A DNA stretch of 64,000 nucleotides, from positions 24,966 through 88,965 of the forward strand of contig NZ_NHRY01000075.1 in assembly GCF_002937115.1 (NCBI RefSeq), written 5' to 3'. Within the stretch, counting starts at the first letter, position 1. Each line of letters opens with the position of its first letter. Made by a program: the position numbers and the translations under genes. This stretch comes from Rhodopila globiformis. GTDB taxonomy: Bacteria > Pseudomonadota > Alphaproteobacteria > Acetobacterales > Acetobacteraceae. The notes below the pieces were generated by a model that made no database searches, was not told the DNA's origin, and was given only the letters and a program-made list of their open reading frames with translations. Positions 47,775 through 56,644 of the stretch are shown piece by piece.

Positions 47775-48671
47775 ATGGACCGAATCGGCGAGATGACCGC
47801 CTTTACCAAGGTGGTCGAAACGGGGAGTTTCGTGGGCGCGGCACGGCAGCTTCGGCTGTCGCCGACGATGATCAGCAAGCAGGTCCGGGAGCTGGAGGAA
47901 CGGCTGGGGGCCAAGCTGCTGCACCGGACCACGCGCCAGGTCAGCCTGACCGAGGTCGGCAGCCTGTTCTACGAGCGCTGCTCGGGGCTGCTGGCGGAGC
48001 TGAACGAGGTGGAAAGCGCCGCCAGCCAGTTGCAGACCACGCCGCGCGGGGTGCTGCGCGTCAGCGCGCCGCTGGCGTTCGGGTCGCTGCGGATTCCCGC
48101 CATGCTGCCGGCCTTCGCCCATCAATACCCTGATGTCACGATCGAGCTGACTCTGGTCGACCGCACCGTCGACCTGGTGGAGGAAGGCATCGACGTGGCC
48201 GTCGTCATCGGCGACATCCCGAACTCCAGCACCATGACGCGGCTGCTGGGCATGACCAGGATCGTTGCCTGTGCGTCGCCGGCCTACCTGGCCAGGAAGG
48301 GAACGCCGCAAACGCCGGACGACCTGGCCAACCACAACTGCCTGATCCACACCGTCCCGGTGATGCCCAGGGGCTGGGCGTTCGTCGCCCCCGACGGCCG
48401 GCCGCACGTCGTGAAGATGGCGGGGAATTTCCTGACCAACAGCGTCACGGCCCTGCTCACGGCCGCCGTCGCCGGACAGGGCGTTATCCTGACGCCCAGC
48501 TACCTGGTGGCCAAAGCCGTGAAGAGCGGCCGGCTGGTGACCCTGCTCGGCGGCTACACGGCCCCGGAAATCCCCATCCGCCTGGTGTATCCCCCTGGCC
48601 GGTATCCGTCGGCCAAAGTACGGGCCTTCATCGATTTCCTAGTTTCCCGCATGGCGGCGGAGGAACTCTGA
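47775..48671 (+). CDS. LysR-family transcriptional regulator
   Basis: 298 residues. The N-terminal winged helix (about 1-60) shows MTAFTKVVETGSFVGAARQL...SKQVRELEERLGAKLLHRTTRQVSLTE, the standard LysR signature. A linker helix and a type 2 periplasmic-binding-like effector domain (about 90-298) follow. It is most like the CrgA/DhcR-type subgroup. The divergent small exported protein is its likely target. A truncated relative lies 1 kb to the left. Confidence 0.93.
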   Translation: MDRIGEMTAFTKVVETGSFVGAARQLRLSPTMISKQVRELEERLGAKLLHRTTRQVSLTEVGSLFYERCSGLLAELNEVESAASQLQTTPRGVLRVSAPLAFGSLRIPAMLPAFAHQYPDVTIELTLVDRTVDLVEEGIDVAVVIGDIPNSSTMTRLLGMTRIVACASPAYLARKGTPQTPDDLANHNCLIHTVPVMPRGWAFVAPDGRPHVVKMAGNFLTNSVTALLTAAVAGQGVILTPSYLVAKAVKSGRLVTLLGGYTAPEIPIRLVYPPGRYPSAKVRAFIDFLVSRMAAEEL

Positions 48672-48707
48672 CGGCATCGCGGCGGCACGATCGCCGCCGC
48701 GGTGCCG
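48672..48707 (+). terminator. GC-rich stem-loop after the LysR gene
   Basis: A 15-bp stem (48672-48686 with 48693-48707, one G-T pair) and a 6-base loop start immediately after the TGA. No T tract follows, so it may be a weak terminator or transcript-protecting structure. Confidence 0.6.
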
Positions 48708-48716
48708 TTGCGCCTC

Positions 48717-48794
48717 CGTCATGGCTGGGCGTGTCCCGGCCATCTGCGCTTCGGCGGTGGGGGGTAGATGGCCGGGACACGCCCGGCCATGACG
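48717..48794. repeat. Repeat family A palindrome (full copy)
   Basis: CGTCATGGCTGGGCGTGTCC at the left and GGGACACGCCCGGCCATGACG at the right form a long hairpin. The inner part CCATCTGCGCTTCGGCGGTG matches the copy at 23476-23552. It lies 10 bases past the LysR terminator stem. Confidence 0.88.
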
Positions 48795-49105
48795 ATGAGG
48801 CAACGGGTCAGCCGCCGCTTTTCCCAATTGCGTGCGGCATCGATTGAGGATGTCCAGCCAGGCCGGTGAAATGTAAGTTGCGCCGGATAACAACGAGCGA
48901 GCCGAGGAATGCCAGGAAGGATCCGCCGCAGGCTGCGCGCCGGCTTGGGCGCCAGTGCCCATCGCCGGCCACGGACCACAACCCTGGCCCAACGCCGATC
49001 GCGACAGCCTGCAACCCGCGCTGAAGGACGGGCAGATCGGCAACGACGTCGCGGTCCGGGACGGCGCGTTCACCCGACCATCCAGGCAGCGCAGGAGGTT
49101 TTGCC
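48795..49105. other. 311 bp between repeat A and the SDR gene
   Basis: No supported gene. It ends with a strong GCAGGAGGTT ribosome site for the SDR gene. Confidence 0.5.
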
Positions 49106-49921
49106 GTGAGACTGGAAAACAAGGTCGCCCTGGTCACCGGAAGCGCCCGCGGCATCGGCTTCGCCATCATCCGCAGGATGACGGCCGAGGGCGCCATCCC
49201 GGTCATCGCCGACATCAACGCGGATGGCGCCCGGGCGGCGCTGGCGAGGCTGGGGCGGACGGACGGCCCGGTGGGCGGCTTGGCGGGCGGCCTGGCGTTG
49301 GGCGTGGACGTGGCGGACAAGGCCTCGGTCGATGCGATGATCGCGGCAATCATCGCGCGCTTCGGCCGGCTGGACATCCTGGTCAATAACGCCGGCATCG
49401 GCGGCAACACGCCGTTCCTGGAGATCACGCCCGAGGAATGGAACCGCACCATCGGCATCAACCTGACCGGCGCGTTTTTCGTTGCCCAGGCGGCGGCCCG
49501 CGCGATGGTGAAGGGCGGCGGCGGCAAGATCGTCAACATCACCTCGCTGTCCGGCCAGCGCGGCGGGCACGGTCGGGCCGCGTACGGCGCCGCCAAGGCG
49601 GGACTGGAACTGCTGACCAAGGTCATGGCGGTCGAGCTTGCGGACAGCGCCATCAACGTCAACAGCATCGCGCCGGGGGCGATCGAGACCGAGATGGCGA
49701 AGTTCGCGCATGACCAGGCGACCCGCGCGGCCTACAACTACCTGATTCCCATGACGCGCTACGGCACGCCGGAGGAGATCGCGGATGCCGCGGTGTTCCT
49801 GTGTTCCGACGAGAGCCGCTACGTGCACGGCCACACGCTGAACGTCGATGGCGGCTTCCGCGAGGCGGGCCTGATGTTCCGCGGGGGGAAGGTGGCGCCG
49901 GGTGGCGGCGCGGCGGGGTAA
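49106..49921 (+). CDS. Short-chain dehydrogenase/reductase
   Basis: 271 residues, GTG start after GGAGG. TGSARGIG (NAD(P) binding, residues about 12-19), LVNNAGIG, the catalytic Ser in NITSLSGQ and YGAAKAG with Tyr and Lys are all present, followed by APGAIETEM and VDGG(F). An acidic residue after the second strand (IADINADG) suggests NAD preference. The C-terminal glycine-rich extension (about 15 residues) is unusual. It oxidises or reduces an unknown alcohol/ketone. Confidence 0.9.
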   Translation: MRLENKVALVTGSARGIGFAIIRRMTAEGAIPVIADINADGARAALARLGRTDGPVGGLAGGLALGVDVADKASVDAMIAAIIARFGRLDILVNNAGIGGNTPFLEITPEEWNRTIGINLTGAFFVAQAAARAMVKGGGGKIVNITSLSGQRGGHGRAAYGAAKAGLELLTKVMAVELADSAINVNSIAPGAIETEMAKFAHDQATRAAYNYLIPMTRYGTPEEIADAAVFLCSDESRYVHGHTLNVDGGFREAGLMFRGGKVAPGGGAAG

Positions 49922-50583
49922 GGCGCCGCGGCATGCGCAGCCCGCTTTCTACAGCAGACCGCAGGTCGGTTGGGACACTGAGGTCCCCTGTCCTCATCGT
50001 CATGGCCCGGCTCGTCCGGGCCACCTATCGCGGCACATGTGCTGGAACAGGTGGCCCGGACAAGCCGGGCCATGACGATGAGGGAGCGCCGTCGCCCTGT
50101 CTCAATCGACCTGCGGCCTGCTGTAATTTCATTTTCAACGACAAAGCGCTTTCCTGGGGCCGAGCAAGGCGCGCGTTCGTGCCCTGGCGCAGCGCCTAGC
50201 TGCTGCCCTGGCTGGTTAATTGAGAAAGGTGAAATGCGCGCGGACCTGGGCGATATGCCCAGGGTGGCGTGTCATCGACTGGAAGACGCGGGCGCCGAAC
50301 GTCACCATGTGGATCGGCGCCCGGGCAGCCGCCTGATCCGTCGATCATCCGTGCGGCCGCTACGGAGAGGGTGGCTTCGCGGCATACCCGGGCGTCAACA
50401 TCCTTCACAGTGTCGCAAATTTACGTCATGTCACGCCGCCGTTTCTATCCGAATTATACATGATCTTGCATATGAACTGAGATGACTTATAAGACCCTGG
50501 ACCCAGAATGGGTAACTCGGAGCCCAGAACGGGCAGCGAACTCGCGATGCCGCTGCACAACCATTCCTGGGACCTTGAGAGAT
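49922..50583. other. 662 bp upstream of the PEP-CTERM gene
   Basis: The left part is the MITE-like element at 49950-50125. The right part (50130-50580) has no supported gene; 50400-50500 is AT-richer and may hold the promoter. Confidence 0.5.
49950..50125. mobile_element. MITE-like element, copy 1 (176 bp)
   Basis: Ends are 28-bp imperfect terminal inverted repeats: TACAGCAGACCGCAGGTCGG at the left and the complement of CCGCAGG(T)CGA-type sequence at the right, ending CTGCTGTA. The core (49992-50083) is a family A palindrome. No coding capacity. The outer parts are nearly identical, base for base, to copy 2 at 51286-51461. I see no clear target-site duplication. Confidence 0.75.
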
Positions 50584-51231
50584 ATGACAACGAGAATTTT
50601 GCTGGCTTCCGCGCTGTCGTGCGGTGCGTTGCTGGGTGGCCTGAGCAGCCCGGCAAAGGCCAACCTGATCACCAACGGCACATTCCAGACGACCCCAAGT
50701 CTCGGTGCCGGCCAGTGGACCGAGTTCACGAGCATTCAAGGCTGGACCGATACCCTGGGCGCGATCGAGATCGATGGCAGCGGCGTGGTCATGTCGTCTC
50801 TCTACAACGGCGAGCCGCAGAGCCTGGAAGTCGACTCTAACAGTTTCGATACGGTTTCACAAGCTGTGACCGGCCTGACCGTCGGAGCGTATTACCAGCT
50901 TTCCTGGGGTTATGGCGATCGCGCCGGATCCGGCCCACAGCAGTTGAACGTCTCCTTCGGAGGCAATCCGGTTGCGAGCGACCACGGTACCGGGAGCGGC
51001 CAATGGACAACCAACAGCTTCATCGTCCAGGCGACCGGGACGTCCGAGGTTCTGAGCTTCGCCGCCGTCGACACCAGCGGCATTGGCGGCAACCCAAGCG
51101 TCGGCAACGAAATTGCCGATGTTTCATTGAGCGCCATCCCCGAACCTGCTTCCATGGCCCTGCTTGGCGCCGGCCTCGCGGGCCTCAGCCTGATCCGCCG
51201 CCGGGCCTGCGGCAGACCGCAGGTAGGTTGA
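50584..51231 (+). CDS. PEP-CTERM sorting-domain exported protein
   Basis: 215 residues: signal peptide (LLASALSCGALLGGL, cleavage near AKA-N), a DUF642-like/beta-sandwich mature part starting NLITNGTFQTT, and a C-terminal PEP-CTERM signal: AIPEPASMALLGAGLAGLSL followed by RRR. Such proteins are exported and processed by an exosortase; none is in the window. The last residues after RRR and the stop codon are encoded by sequence matching the end of the MITE-like element, so the original C-terminus has been extended by a few residues. Confidence 0.88.
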   Translation: MTTRILLASALSCGALLGGLSSPAKANLITNGTFQTTPSLGAGQWTEFTSIQGWTDTLGAIEIDGSGVVMSSLYNGEPQSLEVDSNSFDTVSQAVTGLTVGAYYQLSWGYGDRAGSGPQQLNVSFGGNPVASDHGTGSGQWTTNSFIVQATGTSEVLSFAAVDTSGIGGNPSVGNEIADVSLSAIPEPASMALLGAGLAGLSLIRRRACGRPQVG

Positions 51232-51265
51232 GACGCACAGGCGGTCTGTCTTCATCGTCATAAGC
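51210..51265. repeat. Truncated MITE-like element at the 3' end of the PEP-CTERM gene
   Basis: GCAGACCGCAGGTAGGTTGAGAC matches the left terminus of the 176-bp elements with few changes, and is followed by a decayed TCTTCATCGTCAT segment. It provides the stop codon of the PEP-CTERM gene. Confidence 0.65.
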
Positions 51266-51285
51266 TGACCTGTTCGCACAGGCAC

Positions 51286-51461
51286 TACAGCAGACCGCAG
51301 GTCGGTTGGGACACTGAGGTCCCCTGGCCTCATCGTCATGGCCCGGCTTGTCCGGGCCACCTGTTCCAGCACATGTGCCGCGATAGGTGGCCCGGACGAG
51401 CCGGGCCATGACGATGAGGGAGCGCCGTCGCCCTGTCTCAATCGACCTGCGGCCTGCTGTA
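51286..51461. mobile_element. MITE-like element, copy 2 (176 bp), core inverted
   Basis: The same outer sequences, in the same orientation, as copy 1. The 92-bp core (51328-51419) is the exact reverse complement of the copy 1 core (49992-50083), as shown by the loop reading GTTCCAGCACATGTGCCGCG here and its complement there. Lies 54 bases after the PEP-CTERM stop. Confidence 0.78.
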
Positions 51462-52214
51462 ACTTAGTGGGCGGGCGGCACGGCCGTTGCCACACCGTCA
51501 TGCCGGGCGCAGGCTCGGCATTCACGCCTTGCGGTGCCGGACCAGACAAAGGCGTGGATGGCCTCCCTACGGCCGCCATGACGGCGGAACGGTTTGCCGC
51601 GCCCAGCCACTAAAGTTAGCGCGGATGCGGCTTGTCCGGGCCATGACGGTGAGGGTGCGCCGTCATCCTGCCTCAACCCGCCCGCGGATTGCAGTCGCCA
51701 CGGCTGTCGGAGGACTTGACAGCCCCGAAGGGCCGCTCCGGCGATGTGGCGGCTCTTTTCGTTCGAGGCCGTCGACAAGGCGCCGAGCCCGAACGACGGC
51801 TGCAGTATGCCGGCTCGCATTCGCGCTGCAGCTTATGGTTCCGGCGCCCCGCTGATCCCGATCGGCTATTCGGGCCCGGATCCGAATCTTCCCGGCCGCT
51901 CCCCGGGTCGCACGCAAATGCGGAACAGCCCGAATTCACCCCCCTGGCTTGCATCGGAACGCGCAGGTGCCATGTTGCGCCGATCGCAAGGTCGGAAAGG
52001 CGCGGTTGATGACGAAATCCCCCCATATCCGTGAAACCAGCGGAACGGCTCGCCAGCCGGTTGATGCCATGATCCGCCCGGCGGTTTTGTTGGTCAGCCG
52101 GTCATCCGCGCCAGGCGCGGCATGGTCCGGCATCCGGGCGCAACGGGCAGGCCGGGGCTCCCGCACGTGCGGCGGCCCTGACGGGAGAGCGGCGACTTGA
52201 GCAGGAAGCCCTCG
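51462..52214. other. 753 bp with repeat fragments upstream of the SNF2 gene
   Basis: Holds a family B repeat (51496-51583) and a half MITE-like element near 51625-51690 (GGCTTGTCCGGGCCATGACGG and following). The rest (51700-52200) has no supported gene. Confidence 0.5.
51496..51583. repeat. Repeat family B palindrome (diverged)
   Basis: CGTCATGCCGGGCGCAGGCT to ACGGCCGCCATGACGG, with inner ACGCCTTGCGGTGCCGGACC and AAAGGCGTGGATGGCC. Directly follows the second MITE-like element after 34 bases. Confidence 0.8.
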
Positions 52215-55067
52215 ATGGCCGCGGCGGCCCTGGCGGATGTTGTGTCCCCAGGGGCCTCCACAGGGGCCTCCACAGGGGCCTCCACAGGGGCCTCCCCAGG
52301 GGCCTCGCCAGGGGCCTCCCCAGGGGCGCCTCCGGCGCGGGACACCACCGCCGGCTATCCCTCGCTGCGCCTGACGCCGCACGGCCACCTGTTGTGCGAC
52401 ATCCGCGACGACGCGCCGCCGATGGACGAGGCCGCCGCCGCCCGCCTCGCCGCGGCCTTCGCGCAAGGCACCGGGCCGGGTTTGCTCCGCCTCGGCGCCG
52501 GCGAGGTCGGGCGCGTGCTGCCGCCGGCGTTCGTCTGGTGGCGCAGCTTCGCCTCGCGCTACATCGCCGCGCTGTGCCTGCAGGCCCCGATGCAGCCCCC
52601 TGGCGGCGACGCAGCCGGCCCGACCGCCCTGCCCGCCGTCCCGCTGCCGGACCCGGCCGAGCTCGCCTCCCTGGTCCTGACGGCGCCGATGATGACCGGC
52701 GCCGAATACCTGACCGAGGACGTGCTGCGCGCCTGCTGGACCGCGTTGCAAACAGCCGTCGCCGCCGCGCTGGCCGCGTCAGGCACCGGGCTGCAAGCCT
52801 TCCTCAAGGCGCTGAACCCGGCCTGGAACCTTGTCGGCCGCGTGCACTTCAACCTGGCCGAGAACCGCCGCGACGCCGAGGCGCCGTTCGCCTTCATGGC
52901 CACCTACACGACGCAGCTCTCCGCCCAGGCGCGGGCGCAGCACCTGCCGCTCGGCCAGGCGCTGCGCGAATACGCCGGCGCGGCGAACAAGGAAAAGCTG
53001 CTGTCGCTGCTGGTGCCGGTGCAGCGCGCCGCCGAAACCAGTCCGTGGCTGCGGCAGATGGTGGACGACGGCGAGATCTACCACCCGCTGCGCTGGAGCG
53101 CGGCCGAGGCGTCCCGCTTCCTGGCCAGTGTCCCCGACATGGAGCGCGCCGGCGTGGTGGTGCGCATGCCGGCCACCTGGCGCGTCGGCCGCCCCGCCCG
53201 CGCCCAGGTCACGGCGACGGTCGGCACCCGCGCGCCCTCGAAACTCGGGCTGGATGGGCTGCTGGATTTCAACGTGGCGGTGACGCTGGACGGCGAGACG
53301 CTGACCGAACAGGAGATCCGCTCGCTTCTGTCGGCCACCCACGGCCTAGCGCTGCTGCGCGGCCAGTGGGTCGAGGTGGACGCGGAACGTCTGGACCGCA
53401 CCCTGAAGCAGTTCCGCGCCGCGGAGGAACTGGCGCAGGCGCAGGGCCTGCCGTTCGCCGAGGCGATGCGCCTGCTGGCCGGCGCCTCGGCCATCGGCGA
53501 CGCCGCCACGGTGGCGGCCCCGGACTGGGCACAGGTGACCGCCGGCCCCTGGCTGTCCGAGACGCTGAAGGCGCTGCGGGCCCCCGACGGAACCGGCGCC
53601 GATCCCGGCACGGAGCTGAAGGGCACGTTGCGGCCGTACCAGAAGGACGGCGTGCAGTGGCTGCGGCTGCTGTCCGGGCTGCGGCTCGGCGCCTGCCTGG
53701 CCGACGACATGGGGCTGGGCAAGACCATCCAGGTGCTGTCGCTGCTGCTGGTGCAGCGGCAGCAGGCCGACGGCGCGGACCTGGCGCCCTGCCTGCTGGT
53801 GGCGCCGGCCTCGCTGCTGGCCAACTGGGCGGCCGAGATCGAACGCTTCGCGCCGGGGCTGAAGGCGCGCATCGTGCATCCTTCGGCAATGCCGGCGGAG
53901 CAGATCAAGGCGTTCGCACCGGCGGATGCCGCCGGGCTCGACCTGTGCATCACCAGCTACGGCACGCTGCTGCGGATGCCGGTGCTGGGCGAGATCGCCT
54001 GGCGGCTGGTGGTGCTGGATGAGGCGCAGGCGATCAAGAACCCCTCGGCCAAGCAGACCCGTGCCGCCAAGGCGCTGAAGGCACAGGCGCGGATCGCGCT
54101 GACCGGCACGCCGGTGGAGAACAGCCTGGGCGACCTGTGGTCGATTTTCGATTTCCTCAACCCGGGCCTCTTGGGCAGCGCGAAGCAGTTCACCAGATAT
54201 ACCAAGGCGCTGGCCGAGCGGACGGAGAATCCCTACGGGCCGCTGCGGGAACTGGTGCGGCCGTACATCCTGCGGCGGATGAAGACCGACCGCGCGGTGA
54301 TCGCCGATTTGCCGGACAAGACCGAGGTGCAGGCGCACTGCCACCTCAGCCGCCGGCAGGCGGCGCTGTATGCCGAGACGCTGGAGGAGTTGCAGCGCAG
54401 CCTCGAGGAAAGCGAGGGAATCCAGCGCAAGGGCCTGATCCTGGCGATGCTGATGCGGCTGAAGCAGATCTGCAACCACCCCTCGCAGTGGCTCGGCGAC
54501 GACAGCTGGAAGGAGGCCGACAGCGGCAAGCTGGCCCGGCTGCGCGAGATCGCCGAAGTGGTGGCCGAGCGGCAGGAGAAGATGCTGGTGTTCACCCAGT
54601 TCCGCGAGGTGACCGGGCCGCTCGCGTCCTTTCTGGGCGAGGTGTTCGGCCGCCCCGGCCTGGTGCTGCACGGCGAGACGCAGGTGAAGCGGCGCCGCGA
54701 GCTGGTGCAGCGCTTCCAGGAGGACGAGACCGTGCCGTTCTTCGTGCTGTCGCTGAAGGCGGGCGGCACCGGGCTGACGCTGACGGCGGCGTCGCACGTC
54801 GTGCATTTCGACCGCTGGTGGAATCCGGCGGTGGAGAACCAGGCCACCGACCGGGCCTTCCGCATCGGCCAGAAGAAAAACGTCCTGGTGCACAAATTTG
54901 TCTGCCGTGGCACGGTGGAGGAAAGGATCGATGCCATGATCGAGTCGAAACAAGGCCTGTCGCAGGCGGTTCTGGCCGGCGGCGGGGAGATCAGCCTGAC
55001 TGAAATGAGCGACGAGGCGCTGCTGCGCGTGGTGGCGCTCGACCTCAACGCCGCGCTGAAGGAGTAA
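52215..55067 (+). CDS. SNF2/Rad54-family DEAD/H helicase
   Basis: About 950 residues. The C-terminal half is a full SNF2 ATPase: [16 protein letters not shown] (motif I), [11 protein letters not shown] (II), [17 protein letters not shown] (III), then the second RecA domain with [23 protein letters not shown] (V) and [12 protein letters not shown] (VI). The N-terminal half is the bacterial SNF2-specific region. It should translocate on double-stranded DNA, possibly remodelling complexes in repair or transcription. The start is ATG 52215 (AGGAAG upstream); a TTG six codons earlier is possible. Residues 12-40 are a GAS(T/P) repeat. A SWIM-domain gene follows 5 bases later. Confidence 0.92.
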   Translation: MAAAALADVVSPGASTGASTGASTGASPGASPGASPGAPPARDTTAGYPSLRLTPHGHLLCDIRDDAPPMDEAAAARLAAAFAQGTGPGLLRLGAGEVGRVLPPAFVWWRSFASRYIAALCLQAPMQPPGGDAAGPTALPAVPLPDPAELASLVLTAPMMTGAEYLTEDVLRACWTALQTAVAAALAASGTGLQAFLKALNPAWNLVGRVHFNLAENRRDAEAPFAFMATYTTQLSAQARAQHLPLGQALREYAGAANKEKLLSLLVPVQRAAETSPWLRQMVDDGEIYHPLRWSAAEASRFLASVPDMERAGVVVRMPATWRVGRPARAQVTATVGTRAPSKLGLDGLLDFNVAVTLDGETLTEQEIRSLLSATHGLALLRGQWVEVDAERLDRTLKQFRAAEELAQAQGLPFAEAMRLLAGASAIGDAATVAAPDWAQVTAGPWLSETLKALRAPDGTGADPGTELKGTLRPYQKDGVQWLRLLSGLRLGACLADDMGLGKTIQVLSLLLVQRQQADGADLAPCLLVAPASLLANWAAEIERFAPGLKARIVHPSAMPAEQIKAFAPADAAGLDLCITSYGTLLRMPVLGEIAWRLVVLDEAQAIKNPSAKQTRAAKALKAQARIALTGTPVENSLGDLWSIFDFLNPGLLGSAKQFTRYTKALAERTENPYGPLRELVRPYILRRMKTDRAVIADLPDKTEVQAHCHLSRRQAALYAETLEELQRSLEESEGIQRKGLILAMLMRLKQICNHPSQWLGDDSWKEADSGKLARLREIAEVVAERQEKMLVFTQFREVTGPLASFLGEVFGRPGLVLHGETQVKRRRELVQRFQEDETVPFFVLSLKAGGTGLTLTAASHVVHFDRWWNPAVENQATDRAFRIGQKKNVLVHKFVCRGTVEERIDAMIESKQGLSQAVLAGGGEISLTEMSDEALLRVVALDLNAALKE
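52247..52330. repeat. 12-bp minisatellite in the SNF2 gene
   Basis: Seven tandem copies of a CCAGGGGCCTCC-like unit in frame, giving repeated GASTG/GASPG in the protein. The first copies have CACAGG, the last CCCAGG. Copy number probably varies among strains. Confidence 0.88.
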
Positions 55068-55072
55068 GGACG

Positions 55073-56218
55073 ATGTCACGTTACTATGGCGGCTGGGCGC
55101 CGTACGTTCCAGTGGCCGAGCGGCGGCGCAAGGCCGAGCGTGAGATGGCGAAGCTGCGCAAGAGCGGCCATGTGGTGGCGCCGGTGACGATCACCGGCCG
55201 CGCCATCGCCAGCACGTTCTGGGGCAAGGCGTGGTGCGACAACATCGAAGGCTACCATGACTATGAGAACCGGCTGCCGCGCGGGCGCACCTATGTGCGC
55301 AACGGATCCGTGGTGGATCTGCAGATCGCGCCGGGGCAGGTGACGGCGACGGTCAGCGGGTCGTCGCTCTACAAGGTAACCATTACGATCAAGGAAACGG
55401 CGCAGGCGACGTGGAAGTCGATCTGCACCGACTGCGCCGGCGGCATTGATTCGATGGTGGAACTGCTGCAGGGGCGGTTTTCCAAGGGCGTGATGGAGCG
55501 TCTCTGCCGTCAGCAGGGCGGGCTGTTTCCGCGTCCGGCGGAGATCCGGTTCACGTGCAGTTGCCCGGACTATGCGTCGATGTGCAAGCACGTGGCCGCA
55601 GTGCTGTATGGCGTCGGCGCCCGGCTCGACCAGCAGCCGGAGCTGCTGTTCCGACTGCGCGCGGTGAACGAGGCGGATCTGTTGGCGGGCATCGACGCCG
55701 CCGCGATGCTGCCGAAGCAGGGGCCGAAGTCCGGCCGGGTCCTGGAAGCCGACGATGTCTCCGCGCTGTTCGGGCTGGACATGGAAGCGCCCGCGGCGGC
55801 GGCGGCCGAGGTTACGGCGCGGCCCAAGAGGGCAAAGCCAGGAAAGGCGGCGACTCCGGAGACGATCCAGCCGCCTGCCGGCCGGAAGAAAGCGGCGGCG
55901 GGCAAGACCGCGGCCACAAGGCCCGCGCCGGGACGGGCAGCGACGGCGGCCGGGACGGCCATGCCCCGGTCGCCGAAGCCCGCGAAGGCTGTGTCCGGAG
56001 AGAAAGCGCGCAAGGCGACGGCTGTCCGCGGCACGACCAGCGGTGGACCCACGGGAAAGACCAGGAAAGCGCGGGCAGACGCTTCATCCCGTCAGGTGAA
56101 GCCGGCCTCCGGCGTGGCCGCCGAAGCGGTACTGTCGCGGGCACGGGGCAAGGCTGCCGACACGAAAACGTCGCGGAAAGCGGGTGAAACGAAGCCCCAG
56201 CCGGTGAAATGGTGGTGA
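55073..56218 (+). CDS. SWIM zinc-finger protein, partner of the SNF2 helicase
   Basis: 381 residues. After a WYGGWAPYVPV-like N-terminus (YYGGWAPYVPVAERR) and an FWGKAWCDNIE block comes the SWIM motif FTCSCPDYASMCKHVAAVLY (CxCx6CxH, about residues 160-180). The last 140 residues are Ala/Lys/Arg-rich and disordered, likely DNA-binding. SNF2 and SWIM genes are often neighbours in bacteria and probably act together on DNA. It starts 5 bases after the helicase stop. Confidence 0.9.
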   Translation: MSRYYGGWAPYVPVAERRRKAEREMAKLRKSGHVVAPVTITGRAIASTFWGKAWCDNIEGYHDYENRLPRGRTYVRNGSVVDLQIAPGQVTATVSGSSLYKVTITIKETAQATWKSICTDCAGGIDSMVELLQGRFSKGVMERLCRQQGGLFPRPAEIRFTCSCPDYASMCKHVAAVLYGVGARLDQQPELLFRLRAVNEADLLAGIDAAAMLPKQGPKSGRVLEADDVSALFGLDMEAPAAAAAEVTARPKRAKPGKAATPETIQPPAGRKKAAAGKTAATRPAPGRAATAAGTAMPRSPKPAKAVSGEKARKATAVRGTTSGGPTGKTRKARADASSRQVKPASGVAAEAVLSRARGKAADTKTSRKAGETKPQPVKWW

Positions 56219-56644
56219 CTCCGACAGTAACCGGCTACTGCTGGAATGGACAGTGGATGGCGGGCTGCATGCTGGCTGGACCGATGCCTGCCTGCGGACG
56301 GCGATGTCGTAGCGCATAGCATGGGTTCGTCCGCCGCCACCGCCGGCCAAGTCGGGCTGCGGCATGGTCGTTGCGAGTTGCGGCATGAATAAAACCACAA
56401 ATGACCACAAATGTTCTTCAGTTTCGCCCGCCTCGCCCAGTCATCGACCGTTGCCGGCGAAACCAGCTTTTGCCATGCCAAAACAAGCGGCTGATGGTCC
56501 AGCCGCACAGGATTCGCTGGCCGCGCTTGACGCCGCCGATCTGGGCTTGTCTCCTGCCTGTTCGACGGCTCACGGACGACCCAGACGGGGACGTCCCGAG
56601 GCAGGAAACAACAGGGGGAGTCGGCGGCCGGCCGAGAACAGCGC
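56219..56644. other. 426 bp with a family C repeat arm
   Basis: The family C arm lies at about 56391-56440 (ACCACAAATGACCACAAATG followed by TTCTTCAGTTTCGCCC). No gene is supported. The end of the interval is the upstream region of the CoA-transferase. Confidence 0.55.

Noticed and set aside
49922..50485. Frames reading ARLVRATxxxTC and similar across the MITE-like elements
   Set aside because: They are translations of the repeat itself, recur in each copy and in both orientations, and have no start signals.
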